Of a DNA stretch of 64,000 bases, positions 1 to 12,274 are shown piece by piece. The notes under the pieces are model-generated. The model worked only from the letters and a program-made list of their open reading frames with translations. It was not told the DNA's origin and searched no databases. This DNA comes from Paracoccaceae bacterium (GTDB taxonomy: Bacteria > Pseudomonadota > Alphaproteobacteria > Rhodobacterales > Rhodobacteraceae). Position 1 is the stretch's first letter. Each line of letters starts with the position of its first letter. Both the position numbers and the translations under genes were made by a program. Location: contig WKFI01000022.1 in NCBI GenBank assembly GCA_014872875.1, positions 1 through 64,000 on the forward strand. Reading direction: 5' to 3'.

Positions 1-155
1 AAAACAAAAAGGCCAGAACCTCGCCTCAACCATACACTTAAAACCCAGCCGCCAGACGAGTCCCCTGATCAATCGCCCGCTTCGCGTCAAGTTCAGCAGT
101 TTGTGAAGCTGTCCCGTAATGCCGGTGAATATCTTCAATTTATCTTCCTTGCACC

Positions 156-503
156 ATGGAGGCATGCGGTGATCACATGGGCGACGCACGCTCATGTCCT
201 AAACATATCTGGACCGTCGATTATGTTCAGGACAAGCAGAGCACTAGGCGGAGCTGTAAATTGCTGTCAGTTCTGAATGAAAACAATCGACAGTCCTTTG
301 CTCTGGCAATCCGGACCCGTTTTATGGGATGTGAGCATGCGCCGGAGGTTCTCTGTAAGTGGTTCCCGCGCGATGGAAAGGTCGAATTCGTAAGACGCAA
401 TAACGGCCCAGAGTTCTTTTCGCGGGCAACTCATAGTGGGCTCCAGCACGTTGGCGGAGACCCTATCCAAGTTTATCCTGGTTCTCCTTGGGAGAACTGC
501 TGA
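156..503 (+). pseudogene. IS3-family transposase (orfB) remnant
   Basis: The translation carries the middle of an IS3-group DDE integrase core. WTVDYVQD matches the first catalytic Asp region, NRQ..ALAIRTRF matches the segment after it, and NNGPEF followed by YPGSPWEN matches the second catalytic motif and the approach to the catalytic Glu. The usual DNGPEF has become NNGPEF, so the second Asp is lost, and the frame stops at about the position where ENGY would follow. Neither an N-terminal orfA nor the C-terminal part is readable in 1-155 or 504-608, and no terminal inverted repeats were found. This is a dead fragment, possibly marking an old rearrangement beside the accessory block to its right. 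Confidence 0.75.
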
Positions 504-608
504 AACGAAACGCGTTTTTGACAAGCAGCCCAGTTCGCCGCAATCCATAAGTGTTGTGAGCATCGCTTCTGTTTTGAGCTGTAGCCCGGTAGTTCCTTGA
601 TGCATAAA

Positions 609-2867
609 TCATCCCACCTTGCTCCATTTTTGGATGGAATCAAGCAGGTTTCCCTTTCTGATTGGTTTGCTCAGAAAGTCATCCATGCCCGCAACCAAAC
701 ATTTTTGTCGATCGGCTTGAAGAGCGTTTGCTGTTAGCGCCACGATCGGGCAACGCCCCAACTTGTTTTCTTCCTCGATAGCTCGGATTGTTTGTGTGGC
801 TTCTAAACCATCCATCTCAGGCATGGACATATCCATTAGAACCAGATCTGGTCTCGAGGTCCTGAACTGGTCAATTGCTTCAACCCCATTTTCAGCGAAT
901 GTCAGTTTGTAGTGTGAGCCAAGAAGCATCTTCTCGACGACCAGCCGGTTGGTTTTGTTGTCTTCTGCTACCAAAACGTGGACTTCCGGTTTTTGAACTG
1001 GTTCCGAATTAGGGTCAGTTGGTGTGTCCTCCCATTCGGTGCTCTCGGACAGAACACGCATCAAGGCAGATCTGAGTTGCGATGACCGGACGGGTTTCAA
1101 GATAAGTTCATTGATCCCAAGATGTTCTCTGACGTCTCGAGCAATTACGGCTTCAACAGATGACAAGATAATCAGCGGCAATTCGGTTTGGCTGAAGTAT
1201 CGTCGAATACGCCGAGCGAGTTGTTCGCCGTCCAATCCAGGCATCTGGTAATCCTGAATTACCAGATCAAAGATTTCGCCTGTCGTCAGACTGTCGCGGA
1301 CCTTCCGGAGAGCTTCTTTTCCGGAGGATGCCAACACTGTTTCGATGCCCCATGACGAAAGGCGTTCGTAGAGAATCTGGCGGTTCAAATGCAAATCGTC
1401 AACGACAAGTATTCTGCGTCCGCTCAAGTGAACTTCTGGGCGCTTTCGAACAGGTTTCGAGATTTTTGCGATCGGCAAATCAAGTTCAATTGAGAACTTG
1501 GATCCTTTTCCAAGTTCAGAGGTCACGCTGATAGAGCCATTCATCAACTCGATCAAACGAGTTGAGATCGCCAGTCCGAGACCGGTGCCTTCAAACTTGC
1601 GAGTTGCAGAGGATTCGACCTGCTCAAACATGCCGAAAACCTTATCAATCAAGTTTTCTTCAATCCCGATACCGGTGTCTTCGATCATTATGTTTAAACG
1701 GCAGTTCGGGGAAGCGGCCTTTCCTGTAACATTGATATAGACATATCCCTCGTTTGTGAATTTGACCGCGTTGCCAACGATGTTGGTGATGATCTGTCGT
1801 ATCCGACCGACATCACCGGAAAAGGTGCTCGGTAGGCTTGGATCATACCTCAGGGTTATCTCGACCCCTTTTTCCGCTCCCTTGGGGGACAGAAGTGTGA
1901 CGACATCTTCGATTGCAGTCTGCAGGTTGAATGGGGCCGGATCCAAAGTCATCTTACCGGCTTCGATTTTCGAGAAATTCAAGATGTCGTTGATGATTGT
2001 CAGTAGCGCAGCACCAGATTTCGCGATTGTGTCTGCATACATGGATTGGTCATCATCCAAGTCCGTTTCCTGCAACAATTCCGCCATTCCGATGACCCCA
2101 TTCATCGGGGTTCTGATCTCGTGGCTCATGTTAGCCAGGAAATCGGACTTAGCGCGATTGGCAGCATCTGCGTTTTCACGGGCAAGCTGCAGCGCATGTT
2201 CCCGTTCATCACGTTCTGAAAAAGTGTCTTCCAGAATACCAACCGACATGTTCAAGGCGCGAAATTCGCGTGATGCAAGTTTTGGCAAGGGCATGGCGGG
2301 TGGCGTGGCACCTGCGATCGCGTAAGACATGCGTTCGTGGATGACTTGCAGCGGTCGCAATGCAAAAAGATGCATAAGTACAAGAAACAATGCGGTCAGA
2401 ACGAGAACCGTGAATGCAGTGACCAAAAGGGCGTGGTTCACATTCTGGTCAATCAGCGCGTTTCCTTCGGCTTTTGACCATTCGATGACGATGGTTCCAA
2501 AGTCCATTCCTTCCAGTTGGATGCCCTTTCGAAACACCGCAATGTCTTCGGGGGATCCGTGCATCGGAGACCTCGCAGAAGCCAGAACGACGCCGTCAAC
2601 GTTTTCCAAGAGAATGGAGAGCAGGCTGGGGTTTCTGGCAACCGCTTCCTCCATTGCGGTCTCCAGAACCGGGGTATCCTGCACCAGGATAGCTTCCAGC
2701 ATCAAACCTGTAAGCAAGGAGACCGTGAGATCTGCTTGTTCTTGCAACTGTTCCTGCAATCTTGAGGTTTCAAGTTTTCGTTCAGCGAAACCGACTGCAC
2801 CGGCAACGAGGATCGCTGCGACCGTCAAGGACGCTACAATTTGGAAGAGTATTCCAGTCCGCTTCAT
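609..2867 (-). CDS. Hybrid sensor histidine kinase with two receiver domains
   Basis: A membrane-bound hybrid kinase of 752 residues. A first transmembrane helix (about 8-28) and a second (about 146-168) frame a periplasmic domain of roughly 115 residues. A linker follows, then a HisKA domain with the phospho-acceptor H249 in [12 protein letters not shown]. The HATPase has its N box ([11 protein letters not shown]) and G boxes ([16 protein letters not shown]). The first receiver has ILVVDD and D539 in IQDYQMPG, the second has VLVAEDN and D679 in [11 protein letters not shown]. No HPt or output domain is present, so a separate phosphotransfer protein or regulator is needed. It lies 20 bp downstream of a PhnD-like binding protein gene in the same orientation, so the binding protein probably supplies the ligand to the periplasmic sensor domain. 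That pairing is inferred. Confidence 0.92.
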   Translation of the reverse strand: MKRTGILFQIVASLTVAAILVAGAVGFAERKLETSRLQEQLQEQADLTVSLLTGLMLEAILVQDTPVLETAMEEAVARNPSLLSILLENVDGVVLASARSPMHGSPEDIAVFRKGIQLEGMDFGTIVIEWSKAEGNALIDQNVNHALLVTAFTVLVLTALFLVLMHLFALRPLQVIHERMSYAIAGATPPAMPLPKLASREFRALNMSVGILEDTFSERDEREHALQLARENADAANRAKSDFLANMSHEIRTPMNGVIGMAELLQETDLDDDQSMYADTIAKSGAALLTIINDILNFSKIEAGKMTLDPAPFNLQTAIEDVVTLLSPKGAEKGVEITLRYDPSLPSTFSGDVGRIRQIITNIVGNAVKFTNEGYVYINVTGKAASPNCRLNIMIEDTGIGIEENLIDKVFGMFEQVESSATRKFEGTGLGLAISTRLIELMNGSISVTSELGKGSKFSIELDLPIAKISKPVRKRPEVHLSGRRILVVDDLHLNRQILYERLSSWGIETVLASSGKEALRKVRDSLTTGEIFDLVIQDYQMPGLDGEQLARRIRRYFSQTELPLIILSSVEAVIARDVREHLGINELILKPVRSSQLRSALMRVLSESTEWEDTPTDPNSEPVQKPEVHVLVAEDNKTNRLVVEKMLLGSHYKLTFAENGVEAIDQFRTSRPDLVLMDMSMPEMDGLEATQTIRAIEEENKLGRCPIVALTANALQADRQKCLVAGMDDFLSKPIRKGNLLDSIQKWSKVG

Positions 2868-2887
2868 ATTCAGGACTCGACGTTTAC

Positions 2888-3787
2888 TCAGAAGGCTTGA
2901 GAATGTGCCATTGCGCGACGAACGAAGTCGTAGTCGGCATCGGAGCCAGCCAGAAACCCGCTCTTGGCAACACTCTTGACAGCTTCATAATTTGCGTCGT
3001 CGAGCATGATCGATGACAAGTGCTCGGCGATCTCGGGAGACAGCGTGGAAGAAGCGAGCCAAGGTTTGGTTACATTATCGAACTTAATCAGGGCTTTGAT
3101 TGGAACGCCTTTGCCAACCAGTTTTTCGAACGTGCTTTCTTTCAGCGCCCCGGCAGTGAACTTGCCTGCCCCTACAGCTTCACCGACAATGTCATGGCGA
3201 CCAAGGTACTGAAAACTCGAGAGTTCCGAGCTGTTAATTCCGGCGTCCAAAAGGTGGCTTTGGGCAAGGTATCGTCCGATTGTCGACAGCTCGTCACCGA
3301 AGGCAAAGCTTTGGCCCGACAAGTCTGAAAGGCTATCGATGGTGCTATCATTGTGTACCGCAACTACGCCGTTGAACCGTTTCTGCCCTTTTCTTGATTC
3401 CATGGCGATGATCTGGACCCCCGGATTCATGCCTTTGACAGTCACGTAGGATGCAGGACCGAAGCGCGCGAAATCGACGGCTCCAATGGCCAGATTTTCG
3501 ATTGCTGCGTCGTAGTCTTTGTCGATCTTCATCTTGATTCGAATCGGTTCACCCAACTCGTCGCTCAACTTTTCGGAGAGAAAAGCGAGGAAGGGACCGT
3601 ATTTTCGCACAGTCTCGGTCGGTTTGTCGGCTGTATAGGTACCGAATAACAGAACCCTTTCTGCACTGGCCGGGCTGGCGATCAAATTAACCGCCAGGCA
3701 CAACACTGCGAGAACGGTACGCATACCGCACCAAAACAAACTTGAACTATTCAACCTGCACTTCGAAACGTCTTGGACCTGAGCCAT
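2888..3787 (-). CDS. PhnD-like phosphate/phosphonate-type periplasmic binding protein
   Basis: A family member of the PhnD/ptxB type of solute-binding proteins. After a signal peptide (hydrophobic core about 25-35, cleavage near PASA-ER at 42-43) come [36 protein letters not shown] and a Ser/Gly-rich hinge [15 protein letters not shown], all typical of PhnD. The start at 3787 has a good AGAGGAAA ribosome site. An internal ATG at 3724 would give a shorter, more standard signal peptide but has no clear site. No permease or ATPase gene is adjacent; the neighbour is a hybrid histidine kinase, so this protein is more likely a sensory subunit than a transporter component. The ligand is unknown; phosphonate, phosphate or phosphite are the family precedents. 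Confidence 0.85.
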   Translation of the reverse strand: MAQVQDVSKCRLNSSSLFWCGMRTVLAVLCLAVNLIASPASAERVLLFGTYTADKPTETVRKYGPFLAFLSEKLSDELGEPIRIKMKIDKDYDAAIENLAIGAVDFARFGPASYVTVKGMNPGVQIIAMESRKGQKRFNGVVAVHNDSTIDSLSDLSGQSFAFGDELSTIGRYLAQSHLLDAGINSSELSSFQYLGRHDIVGEAVGAGKFTAGALKESTFEKLVGKGVPIKALIKFDNVTKPWLASSTLSPEIAEHLSSIMLDDANYEAVKSVAKSGFLAGSDADYDFVRRAMAHSQAF

Positions 3788-4011
3788 GTCAGCTTTCCTC
3801 TACCGTTTGTGCGTCGGGTTCCCCTGACCGACAACTTTGGAAAGCCTGACCTGAAGGTTCACAATATTGGGTTAATGGCCGGGTTTTTCTCAAATCCGAT
3901 CAAACAGGAGGAGTCTGGGGCCGTTAACCAAAGTGTAAGATTTATACAGTTTTTTAAACAGATTGAACTCATTGTGGCAGTACAACCATAAGAAAAGTTG
4001 CGGAACATAAC

Positions 4012-7000
4012 GTGATCAAACTATTTGCAAAACTGAGTGTGTTTAAAGTTTTCCTGTTTGCGAGCCTGATGACAAGTGTATCGGCGGAATATGCATGGGC
4101 TATTCCGTCCCCTGAGCTTGTTATTGGATCTGTTTCTTCACTGGGACAAATTCTGGCTGTGGTGGTAGCAGCGGGATCTGGAGCAGGGGCCTTCATTCTC
4201 AGAAAGCTGGGGGTGAAGCTGCCGAAATCCGGCGGTGGTGGCGTTTCTGGCAAGGTTCTGATTGCCGCGACATTCGTCATTCTGGGGTTGGCTGGCCTGA
4301 ATGCCTGGCAATTCTCGGCACAACGCGCTGCAGAACAAGCACGCCTGCAGGCCACACTTGTACGCCCTGCCAGCTTCTCGGGAACCGCGATCAAGGATGC
4401 CAACCTCAAGGAGACGAAGTTTCATCAACAAACATCGCATCCTTTGGCAATAACAACCGAGGAGGCTGCCAATCTGCTTCAAAACGGCGGAGCCAGTTTC
4501 TTCGACATTCGTGAAAGCGGTGAGAATGCCATGGGCACACTGCCCGGTGCCTCACACATGCGATATCCCGATTTTCGTCAGGCGCCCCCGGTACAGCAGG
4601 GGCAGACAGTTGTGCTGTTCTGTCACAACGGCAACCGCAGCTCTGAAACATGTGAGGCTTTGGCAGCTTTGGGATATGATTGCCGCTTTATTGCCGGTGG
4701 GATTGAGAAATGGATTGTCGAAGGACGCAAGTTCTCGGACGCGGCGGTCACAAAACTTTCTGACCTGAGGGCGATCCCAGAGTTTCCGAACAAGGAAAAA
4801 CTGCTGAGTACACGAGATTTTCAGGCATTGCTGGATGATGGCGATCTTCAAATCGTGGACGCCCGTTATCCGGGAGATTTCGAGGCTGGACACCTGCCCG
4901 GTGCTGTGAATATCCCGATCCGCGCGATGCCTACGGACGAGTTGCGCAACCGGATTGCTGCTCTGCGCCAAGTACCGACGGTTGCAGCCTGTTATGATCG
5001 GCGTAGCTGTTTCATGTCCCAGGTTCTGGCACTTGAGATGGAACAGGCGGGCATTCCGTTTCTTGGACGTTACACGACGCCATGGGAGTATTTCATCCCG
5101 CCGCAACCGAAACCGCATGTGCAGGAATGGCTGTCGGAACAGCAGAAGACGCTATGGAGCCGAGCAATTGATAGTCTGGCCGCAGCACTGGCCTGGGTTC
5201 ATACCAAAACGCATCTGGTGTTCGGTTTGCTGGCGTTGGCTTTGATCACCCGACTTCTTATCTTGCCGATTGCGATCAAGTCCGAGCGGGATCAGATCGT
5301 ATCGACAGAGGCTGCGGATGAACTTGCCGAACTCAAGCTCAAGCTCAAGGAGGATTCTGTACGGCGCGCTCGTGCGATTCGGCGATTCTATCAGTCCAAA
5401 GGGCTGACACCCGGTCGCAACATGATTGCCCTGCTGTTCCTACCCGTCACCATGCTGGGCGTTTCAGCGGCGCAGCAGGCTGGTGTTCAGGTGGACGCGC
5501 CTCTTGGTATGTTCGGGACAACGGCGCAGGTAGATCCGACCTACATTCTGCCGCTGGTGTTTACCGGTTTGGCGATCATTTATCTGGTTTGGGCGGTGGC
5601 CAAGACCCGGCGCCAGGCCGTGCTGTGGTCTATCCTGGGTGGACTAGGTCTGTTCCTTCTGGTTGCACCACTCAATGCTGCCGCCAACGTTTATCTTAAT
5701 TTTGCACTCTGTCTGCTGTTGATCCAGCGCGCCTATGTCACCGGCTTGCTCCGGGCCGGTATTGAGAGGGTTTCGCAGGCTTTGGCAGCGGCCAAACTGC
5801 GCGGTGTGCCCAATGGCGTGATCCCTTTGGACTGGGTGCATGAGCTGGAGGATGCCGGCAACAAGGCACATCGTTTGTCGGTGTTGCGCAATGCCGGATT
5901 CCCGGCTCCCTCTGGCGTGGTTCTCAAGGCAAATGCGCTGCATGAATACGGCTCCATGAAGGATGGCGAACGCCACCGTCTGGCCGCGAAGCTCTGGCAT
6001 CTGGCCGGGGCAGTTCCCTGTGCGGTACGCAGTTCAGCCTCCAACGAAGATGGCGAAGGTCAAAGCTTTGCAGGGGTGTTTGAAAGTGTGTTGAATGTGG
6101 ATGGGGCGAACATGAAGGATGCCCTGGACCATGTATTGGAGTCATTCCAATCCGCCCGCGCAGAAAGCTATGCCGCGGGCGGTGCGGAGGAGGTCAACAT
6201 TCTGATCCAGCAAATGGTCGAGGCTGACTATGCCGGCGTTCTGTTTACACAGGACCCCACCGCTCCGGGTCTGTGCATGATCGAGATGGTGCAAGGCTGT
6301 GGCGAGGATCTGGTGTCCGGTCGTGTCACACCAATCACCGCACGCATCGGCAGATACTCCGGCGCCATTCTGGACGGGCAAGAGGACCTGCCCATTGACG
6401 TTGCCCCCTTGCTGGAAATGGCGCGGCAGATTGAAACCCTGTTCGGTGGTCCGCAGGATATCGAGTGGGTCTTTGCGAATGGTCGCTTCCAGATAGTTCA
6501 AAGTCGGGACATCACGACTTTGGAACTGGGGTCCGAGGCGGAAACTCTGCGGGTTCGGGAATGGCAAAGGTTCTTCGACCGCTTCGGCGCCTCGGAAACA
6601 GACCTGCCCGTGGTCGAACAGGATGAGATGTCTGAGGTTCTGCCGCGCCCGACACCCATGTCTTTCTCGGTGATGGGGTCTATGTGGGCTCCGGGTGGCA
6701 GTGTTGATTTGGCCTGTCGCGACCTGGAAGTGCCGTATGATCTGCCGGAAGGGCCGGACGGGCATCTGGTCGAGCTCTTTGGCAAGACCTATGTGGACAC
6801 GGCTTTGAAGGATGGCATGACTTTGCGTCTGACCGATGCGCAGGCCCGCAGGCTCAGGAAACGGGCCGAACAACATGTGACGCATTTCCGCTCTGAAACG
6901 CTTCCAAGGCTGCAGGACAGAATAACCCTGTGGCAGGCCACCGATTACGACAAACTGCCGCTAGCGCAGATCCAACGCTGCATTGGTGATCTTTTGGAAT

Positions 7001-8025
7001 TCCTGGTGCAGGACATCTATGTCGAGGCAGAGAAGGCAAACATCCTGGCCGGGTTCACAATGGCCGAAGCGCAATCTGCTGCGGCCGGCGACACCAGTCT
7101 GAACTCACATCTAATGCATGCCGAGCTACCGCACGCGCCAAGCACTTTGATGGCGCGCCTGGCCGATCTTGAGGACGGGGTTCGACAAGACCGAGCCCTT
7201 CGGGAAATGGGGCACCGCTCGATTTTTGACTATGAGCTGAGCGCGCCGCGCTATGCCGAATCGCCGGGCCTGCTTTGGCCGCTGCTGGAGAGTTCAGTTC
7301 AGGTGATGGATGTTCAGGTCACGACCCCGGCCAATTTGCCAACTCAATTGGAAACGGTGGTACGCCTCGCTGTCGAGCTGCAGGGCCTCAAGGAGCAGGC
7401 CAAACACGAAGCGCTTCGTATTGTGGCCGAGCTGCGACGGGCTTTGCTGGCCTTTGGTCAGGTGTCGGGGCTGGGCGAGCTGGTGTTCCACTTGCTGATC
7501 CATGAGGTCCTTTCGGACGAGGAAACACGGGAGGAATTGTCGGCCCGCGCCGAGCAGCGCAAGGCGGAAGCCGTACTCAAGCGGGGGCTTGCCCCGGCCG
7601 AGGTGTCGCTGACCCTGCATTTGTGCGAAGAGCTTTCGATGGGGCAACAAGCCCGATCTCAGCAGGTTGGCGATCTGGGTGGGACCTGCGTATCCGGCGA
7701 AGGACAGATCCGGGGTCGTGTCTTCAAAGTGATCGATGAAGATCAGGATCCCGAGCAGATCTTTGCTGGATTCGCCGATGGGGACATTCTGGTGTGCAGC
7801 ATAATCAACCCAGCCTGGCTACCTTGGGTCCAGCGGTCAGGGGCAGTCCTCAGCGAAGTGGGTGGATGGCTCAGCCATATGGCAATTGTGGCCCGCGAGA
7901 AGAAAATCATGATGCTTGTGGCCTGTAAGGGGCTTCCGCAGCTGCAATCGGGGCAGGTGGTCACGGTGCAGGCCAGCGGGGCCATCGAGGCCGAACCCGA
8001 AGACCGGGCTGTCAGCGTGGCGTGA
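4012..8025 (+). CDS. Membrane fusion: rhodanese x2 - YidC/Oxa1-like - ATP-dependent phosphotransferase (RPH/PEP-synthase type)
   Basis: A 1337-residue multidomain protein with a GTG start. Hydrophobic segments lie at about 8-28, 38-62 and 82-98. Rhodanese 1 (about 145-240) has C204 in FCHNGNRSSE; rhodanese 2 (about 262-365) has C327 in AACYDRRSC. Residues about 395-575 match the YidC/Oxa1 core: LITRLLILPIAIK with R414 at the position of the YidC groove arginine, then FYQSKGLTPG and DPTYILPLVFTGL, with several membrane helices. About 600-845 is a PPDK-type ATP-binding domain (AVRSSASNEDGEGQSFAG with R673, and QDIEWVF..QIVQSRDIT). About 850-1230 is a central domain beginning EVLPRPTPMSFS. A swivelling phosphohistidine domain ends the protein, with H1289 in GGWLSHMAIVARE. 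No PEP/pyruvate TIM barrel follows, so the order is that of rifampin phosphotransferase, not PEP synthase. The substrate is unknown. Confidence 0.88.
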   Translation: MIKLFAKLSVFKVFLFASLMTSVSAEYAWAIPSPELVIGSVSSLGQILAVVVAAGSGAGAFILRKLGVKLPKSGGGGVSGKVLIAATFVILGLAGLNAWQFSAQRAAEQARLQATLVRPASFSGTAIKDANLKETKFHQQTSHPLAITTEEAANLLQNGGASFFDIRESGENAMGTLPGASHMRYPDFRQAPPVQQGQTVVLFCHNGNRSSETCEALAALGYDCRFIAGGIEKWIVEGRKFSDAAVTKLSDLRAIPEFPNKEKLLSTRDFQALLDDGDLQIVDARYPGDFEAGHLPGAVNIPIRAMPTDELRNRIAALRQVPTVAACYDRRSCFMSQVLALEMEQAGIPFLGRYTTPWEYFIPPQPKPHVQEWLSEQQKTLWSRAIDSLAAALAWVHTKTHLVFGLLALALITRLLILPIAIKSERDQIVSTEAADELAELKLKLKEDSVRRARAIRRFYQSKGLTPGRNMIALLFLPVTMLGVSAAQQAGVQVDAPLGMFGTTAQVDPTYILPLVFTGLAIIYLVWAVAKTRRQAVLWSILGGLGLFLLVAPLNAAANVYLNFALCLLLIQRAYVTGLLRAGIERVSQALAAAKLRGVPNGVIPLDWVHELEDAGNKAHRLSVLRNAGFPAPSGVVLKANALHEYGSMKDGERHRLAAKLWHLAGAVPCAVRSSASNEDGEGQSFAGVFESVLNVDGANMKDALDHVLESFQSARAESYAAGGAEEVNILIQQMVEADYAGVLFTQDPTAPGLCMIEMVQGCGEDLVSGRVTPITARIGRYSGAILDGQEDLPIDVAPLLEMARQIETLFGGPQDIEWVFANGRFQIVQSRDITTLELGSEAETLRVREWQRFFDRFGASETDLPVVEQDEMSEVLPRPTPMSFSVMGSMWAPGGSVDLACRDLEVPYDLPEGPDGHLVELFGKTYVDTALKDGMTLRLTDAQARRLRKRAEQHVTHFRSETLPRLQDRITLWQATDYDKLPLAQIQRCIGDLLEFLVQDIYVEAEKANILAGFTMAEAQSAAAGDTSLNSHLMHAELPHAPSTLMARLADLEDGVRQDRALREMGHRSIFDYELSAPRYAESPGLLWPLLESSVQVMDVQVTTPANLPTQLETVVRLAVELQGLKEQAKHEALRIVAELRRALLAFGQVSGLGELVFHLLIHEVLSDEETREELSARAEQRKAEAVLKRGLAPAEVSLTLHLCEELSMGQQARSQQVGDLGGTCVSGEGQIRGRVFKVIDEDQDPEQIFAGFADGDILVCSIINPAWLPWVQRSGAVLSEVGGWLSHMAIVAREKKIMMLVACKGLPQLQSGQVVTVQASGAIEAEPEDRAVSVA

Positions 8026-8031
8026 TTATTG

Positions 8032-8068
8032 GGCGGTGCCGCACAGGATGCGGCACTGCCATTTGTTT
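8032..8068. terminator. Terminator between convergent genes
   Basis: GGCGGTGCCGC (8032-8042) pairs with GCGGCACTGCC (8050-8060) around a 7-base loop with one G-U pair, and ATTTGTTT follows on the plus strand. It sits between the ends of the fusion gene (8025) and tmpB (8074), so it can serve both directions; the T-rich side favours the plus strand. Confidence 0.75.
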
Positions 8069-8073
8069 ACGAG

Positions 8074-10771
<2,698 letters not shown>

Positions 10772-10799
10772 CAGCTACAACGCCTTTGCAATGGTACCG

Positions 10800-11441
10800 T
10801 CAGGCGGTGTGAACACTGTCCGGATGGGCCGCTTCAAAGGCCGGGTGTTCGGCACAGGCCGCTTCCACCGCCAGGATGCGCGGCATGTCCGAGAAATCAG
10901 CTCCCCAGCGACGAGCATTGTAAAGCTGCGGCATCAAGCAGATATCTGCCAGCCCGACCTGATCTCCGGTGCAATAGGGGGATTGATCAAAACCGGACAG
11001 AAGTTCTTCAAAGGCTTGCAGCCCGGGACGGATGAAATGCTTCATCCAGTCGCCCGGCATCCCTTCGGCGTTTCCACTCAACAGCGTTGCCTGCCGCGCG
11101 ACCTTGAGATTGCAGACCGGGTGAACATCCACGGCAATCGAATGGGCCAGCGCCTGAGCTTTGGCCCGCTCTGCCGGGTCCTGCGGCAACCACCCCATGT
11201 TCCGAGTCCGGTCGAGATAGTCCAGGATTGCCAATGATTGGGTCAGGCGCAAACCGTCAATGTCCAGGACCGGCACCAACCCCTGCGGGTTCCGCTCCAA
11301 ATGCTCAGGGTCGCGATGCTCTCCCTTGACCAAGTCCACAACTTCCGAGCGGTATTCGATTTTGGCAAGGTTCAGTGCGATGCGCAGTCGATAGCTCGCC
11401 GAAGAGCGCCAGTAATCAAAAAGGATCGTGTCGGTCATCAT
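10800..11441 (-). CDS. maiA: Maleylacetoacetate isomerase (zeta-class GST)
   Basis: It isomerises 4-maleylacetoacetate to 4-fumarylacetoacetate using glutathione, the middle step between homogentisate dioxygenase and fumarylacetoacetase. The N-terminus has the zeta GST signature YWRSSASYRLRIALN with the catalytic Ser cluster, then NPQGLVPVL and LTQSLAILDYLDRT. About 213 residues, normal for the family. Two adjacent ATGs (11441 and 11438) follow an AGGGA site; the upstream in-frame ATG at 11471 adds a non-conserved tail. It is the last gene of the homogentisate operon. Confidence 0.93.
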   Translation of the reverse strand: MMTDTILFDYWRSSASYRLRIALNLAKIEYRSEVVDLVKGEHRDPEHLERNPQGLVPVLDIDGLRLTQSLAILDYLDRTRNMGWLPQDPAERAKAQALAHSIAVDVHPVCNLKVARQATLLSGNAEGMPGDWMKHFIRPGLQAFEELLSGFDQSPYCTGDQVGLADICLMPQLYNARRWGADFSDMPRILAVEAACAEHPAFEAAHPDSVHTA

Positions 11442-11519
11442 CGTGTCCCTGTTGCAGAAAACCGGCCCCAAGGGGCCGGATCTTATCTTTACACCAATCT
11501 GCCCATTTAGGCAGCTGGA

Positions 11520-12065
11520 TCAGACAGCTTTGTTCAGCTCTTTGGCGTGCAGCCAGTCGGCGTGCTTGGGAGCTTTTTTGGTGACAGACCATTCGTTCAG
11601 CATGTCCCATTTCACCTCGTCCATGCGCTTGAGCATGGCTTCTTCTTCCGGATCCGGACAGGCCAGTTCGACCCGGTGGCCGTTGGGATCGAAGAAATAG
11701 ATCGAGTGGAAGATAGAATGGTCGGTCACACCCAGAACCTCGACACCATTGGCTTCGAGATGCTCCTTGAACTCGATCAGCGTGTCACGGTCCTTGACCT
11801 TGAAGGCGATATGCTGAACCCAGATCGGTGTGTTCGGGTCGCGACCCATTTCGGGTTTGGTAGGCAGTTCGAAGAATGCCAGAACGTTGCCGTTTCCGGC
11901 ATCCAGGAACAGGTGCATATAGGGGTCGGGTTCATGTGTTGACGGAACATGGTCCTCGGCAATTGCCAGGATGAAATCCATGTTCAGCATCTTGCCGTAC
12001 CACTCGACTGTTTCCTTGGCGTCTTTGCACCGATAGGCAACGTGATGGATCTGTTCGATTTTCAT
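11520..12065 (-). CDS. VOC-superfamily protein (glyoxalase/dioxygenase fold)
   Basis: About 181 residues with two VOC beta-alpha-beta modules. IHHVAYRCKDAKETVEWYGKM gives the first metal-ligand His, and VQHIAFKVKD followed by YFFDPNGHRVELACP supplies the second His and Glu. This is the ligand pattern of type I extradiol dioxygenases and glyoxalases. It lies between the DUF2783 gene and maiA. The AAGGAG site overlaps the previous stop and is best spaced for the ATG at 12065 (12071 is the alternative). It may act on an aromatic-pathway intermediate or by-product; no specific reaction can be assigned. Confidence 0.8.
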   Translation of the reverse strand: MKIEQIHHVAYRCKDAKETVEWYGKMLNMDFILAIAEDHVPSTHEPDPYMHLFLDAGNGNVLAFFELPTKPEMGRDPNTPIWVQHIAFKVKDRDTLIEFKEHLEANGVEVLGVTDHSIFHSIYFFDPNGHRVELACPDPEEEAMLKRMDEVKWDMLNEWSVTKKAPKHADWLHAKELNKAV

Positions 12066-12071
12066 AACCAT

Positions 12072-12272
12072 TTACTCCTTGGACTTGAGCGCCGCAGCGG
12101 ACAGCGCCTGAGATAGGATCGCGCGATCTCCAATATGGTTGGCCATCACCAGCAAAAGGCGCGCGTTCAGCGCCTGGCTTTCTTCGTCGGAAAGACCTTC
12201 ATGGGTGGCGACCAGTTCGGCGTAGAAGTCGTCGACGCCATTGATGTTCGGGTTCAGGATCAGATCGGACAT
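12072..12272 (-). CDS. DUF2783 small protein, candidate monooxygenase partner
   Basis: A 66-residue acidic helical protein (DDFYAELVATHEGLSDEESQ, then LNARLLLVMANHIGD) of the DUF2783 family. It starts 2 bp after the flavin monooxygenase stop; the AAGGAG site suits the ATG at 12272 better than that at 12278. In Pseudomonas putida U the 3-hydroxyphenylacetate 6-hydroxylase consists of a flavoprotein (MhaA) and a small coupling protein (MhaB). The position and size here suggest the same role. Homology to MhaB was not checked. Confidence 0.75.
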   Translation of the reverse strand: MSDLILNPNINGVDDFYAELVATHEGLSDEESQALNARLLLVMANHIGDRAILSQALSAAALKSKE

Positions 12273-12274
12273 TG

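Noticed and set aside
267-605. Minus-strand frame opposite the IS3 remnant
   Set aside because: The plus strand shows clear IS3 transposase motifs; the minus-strand translation resembles nothing.
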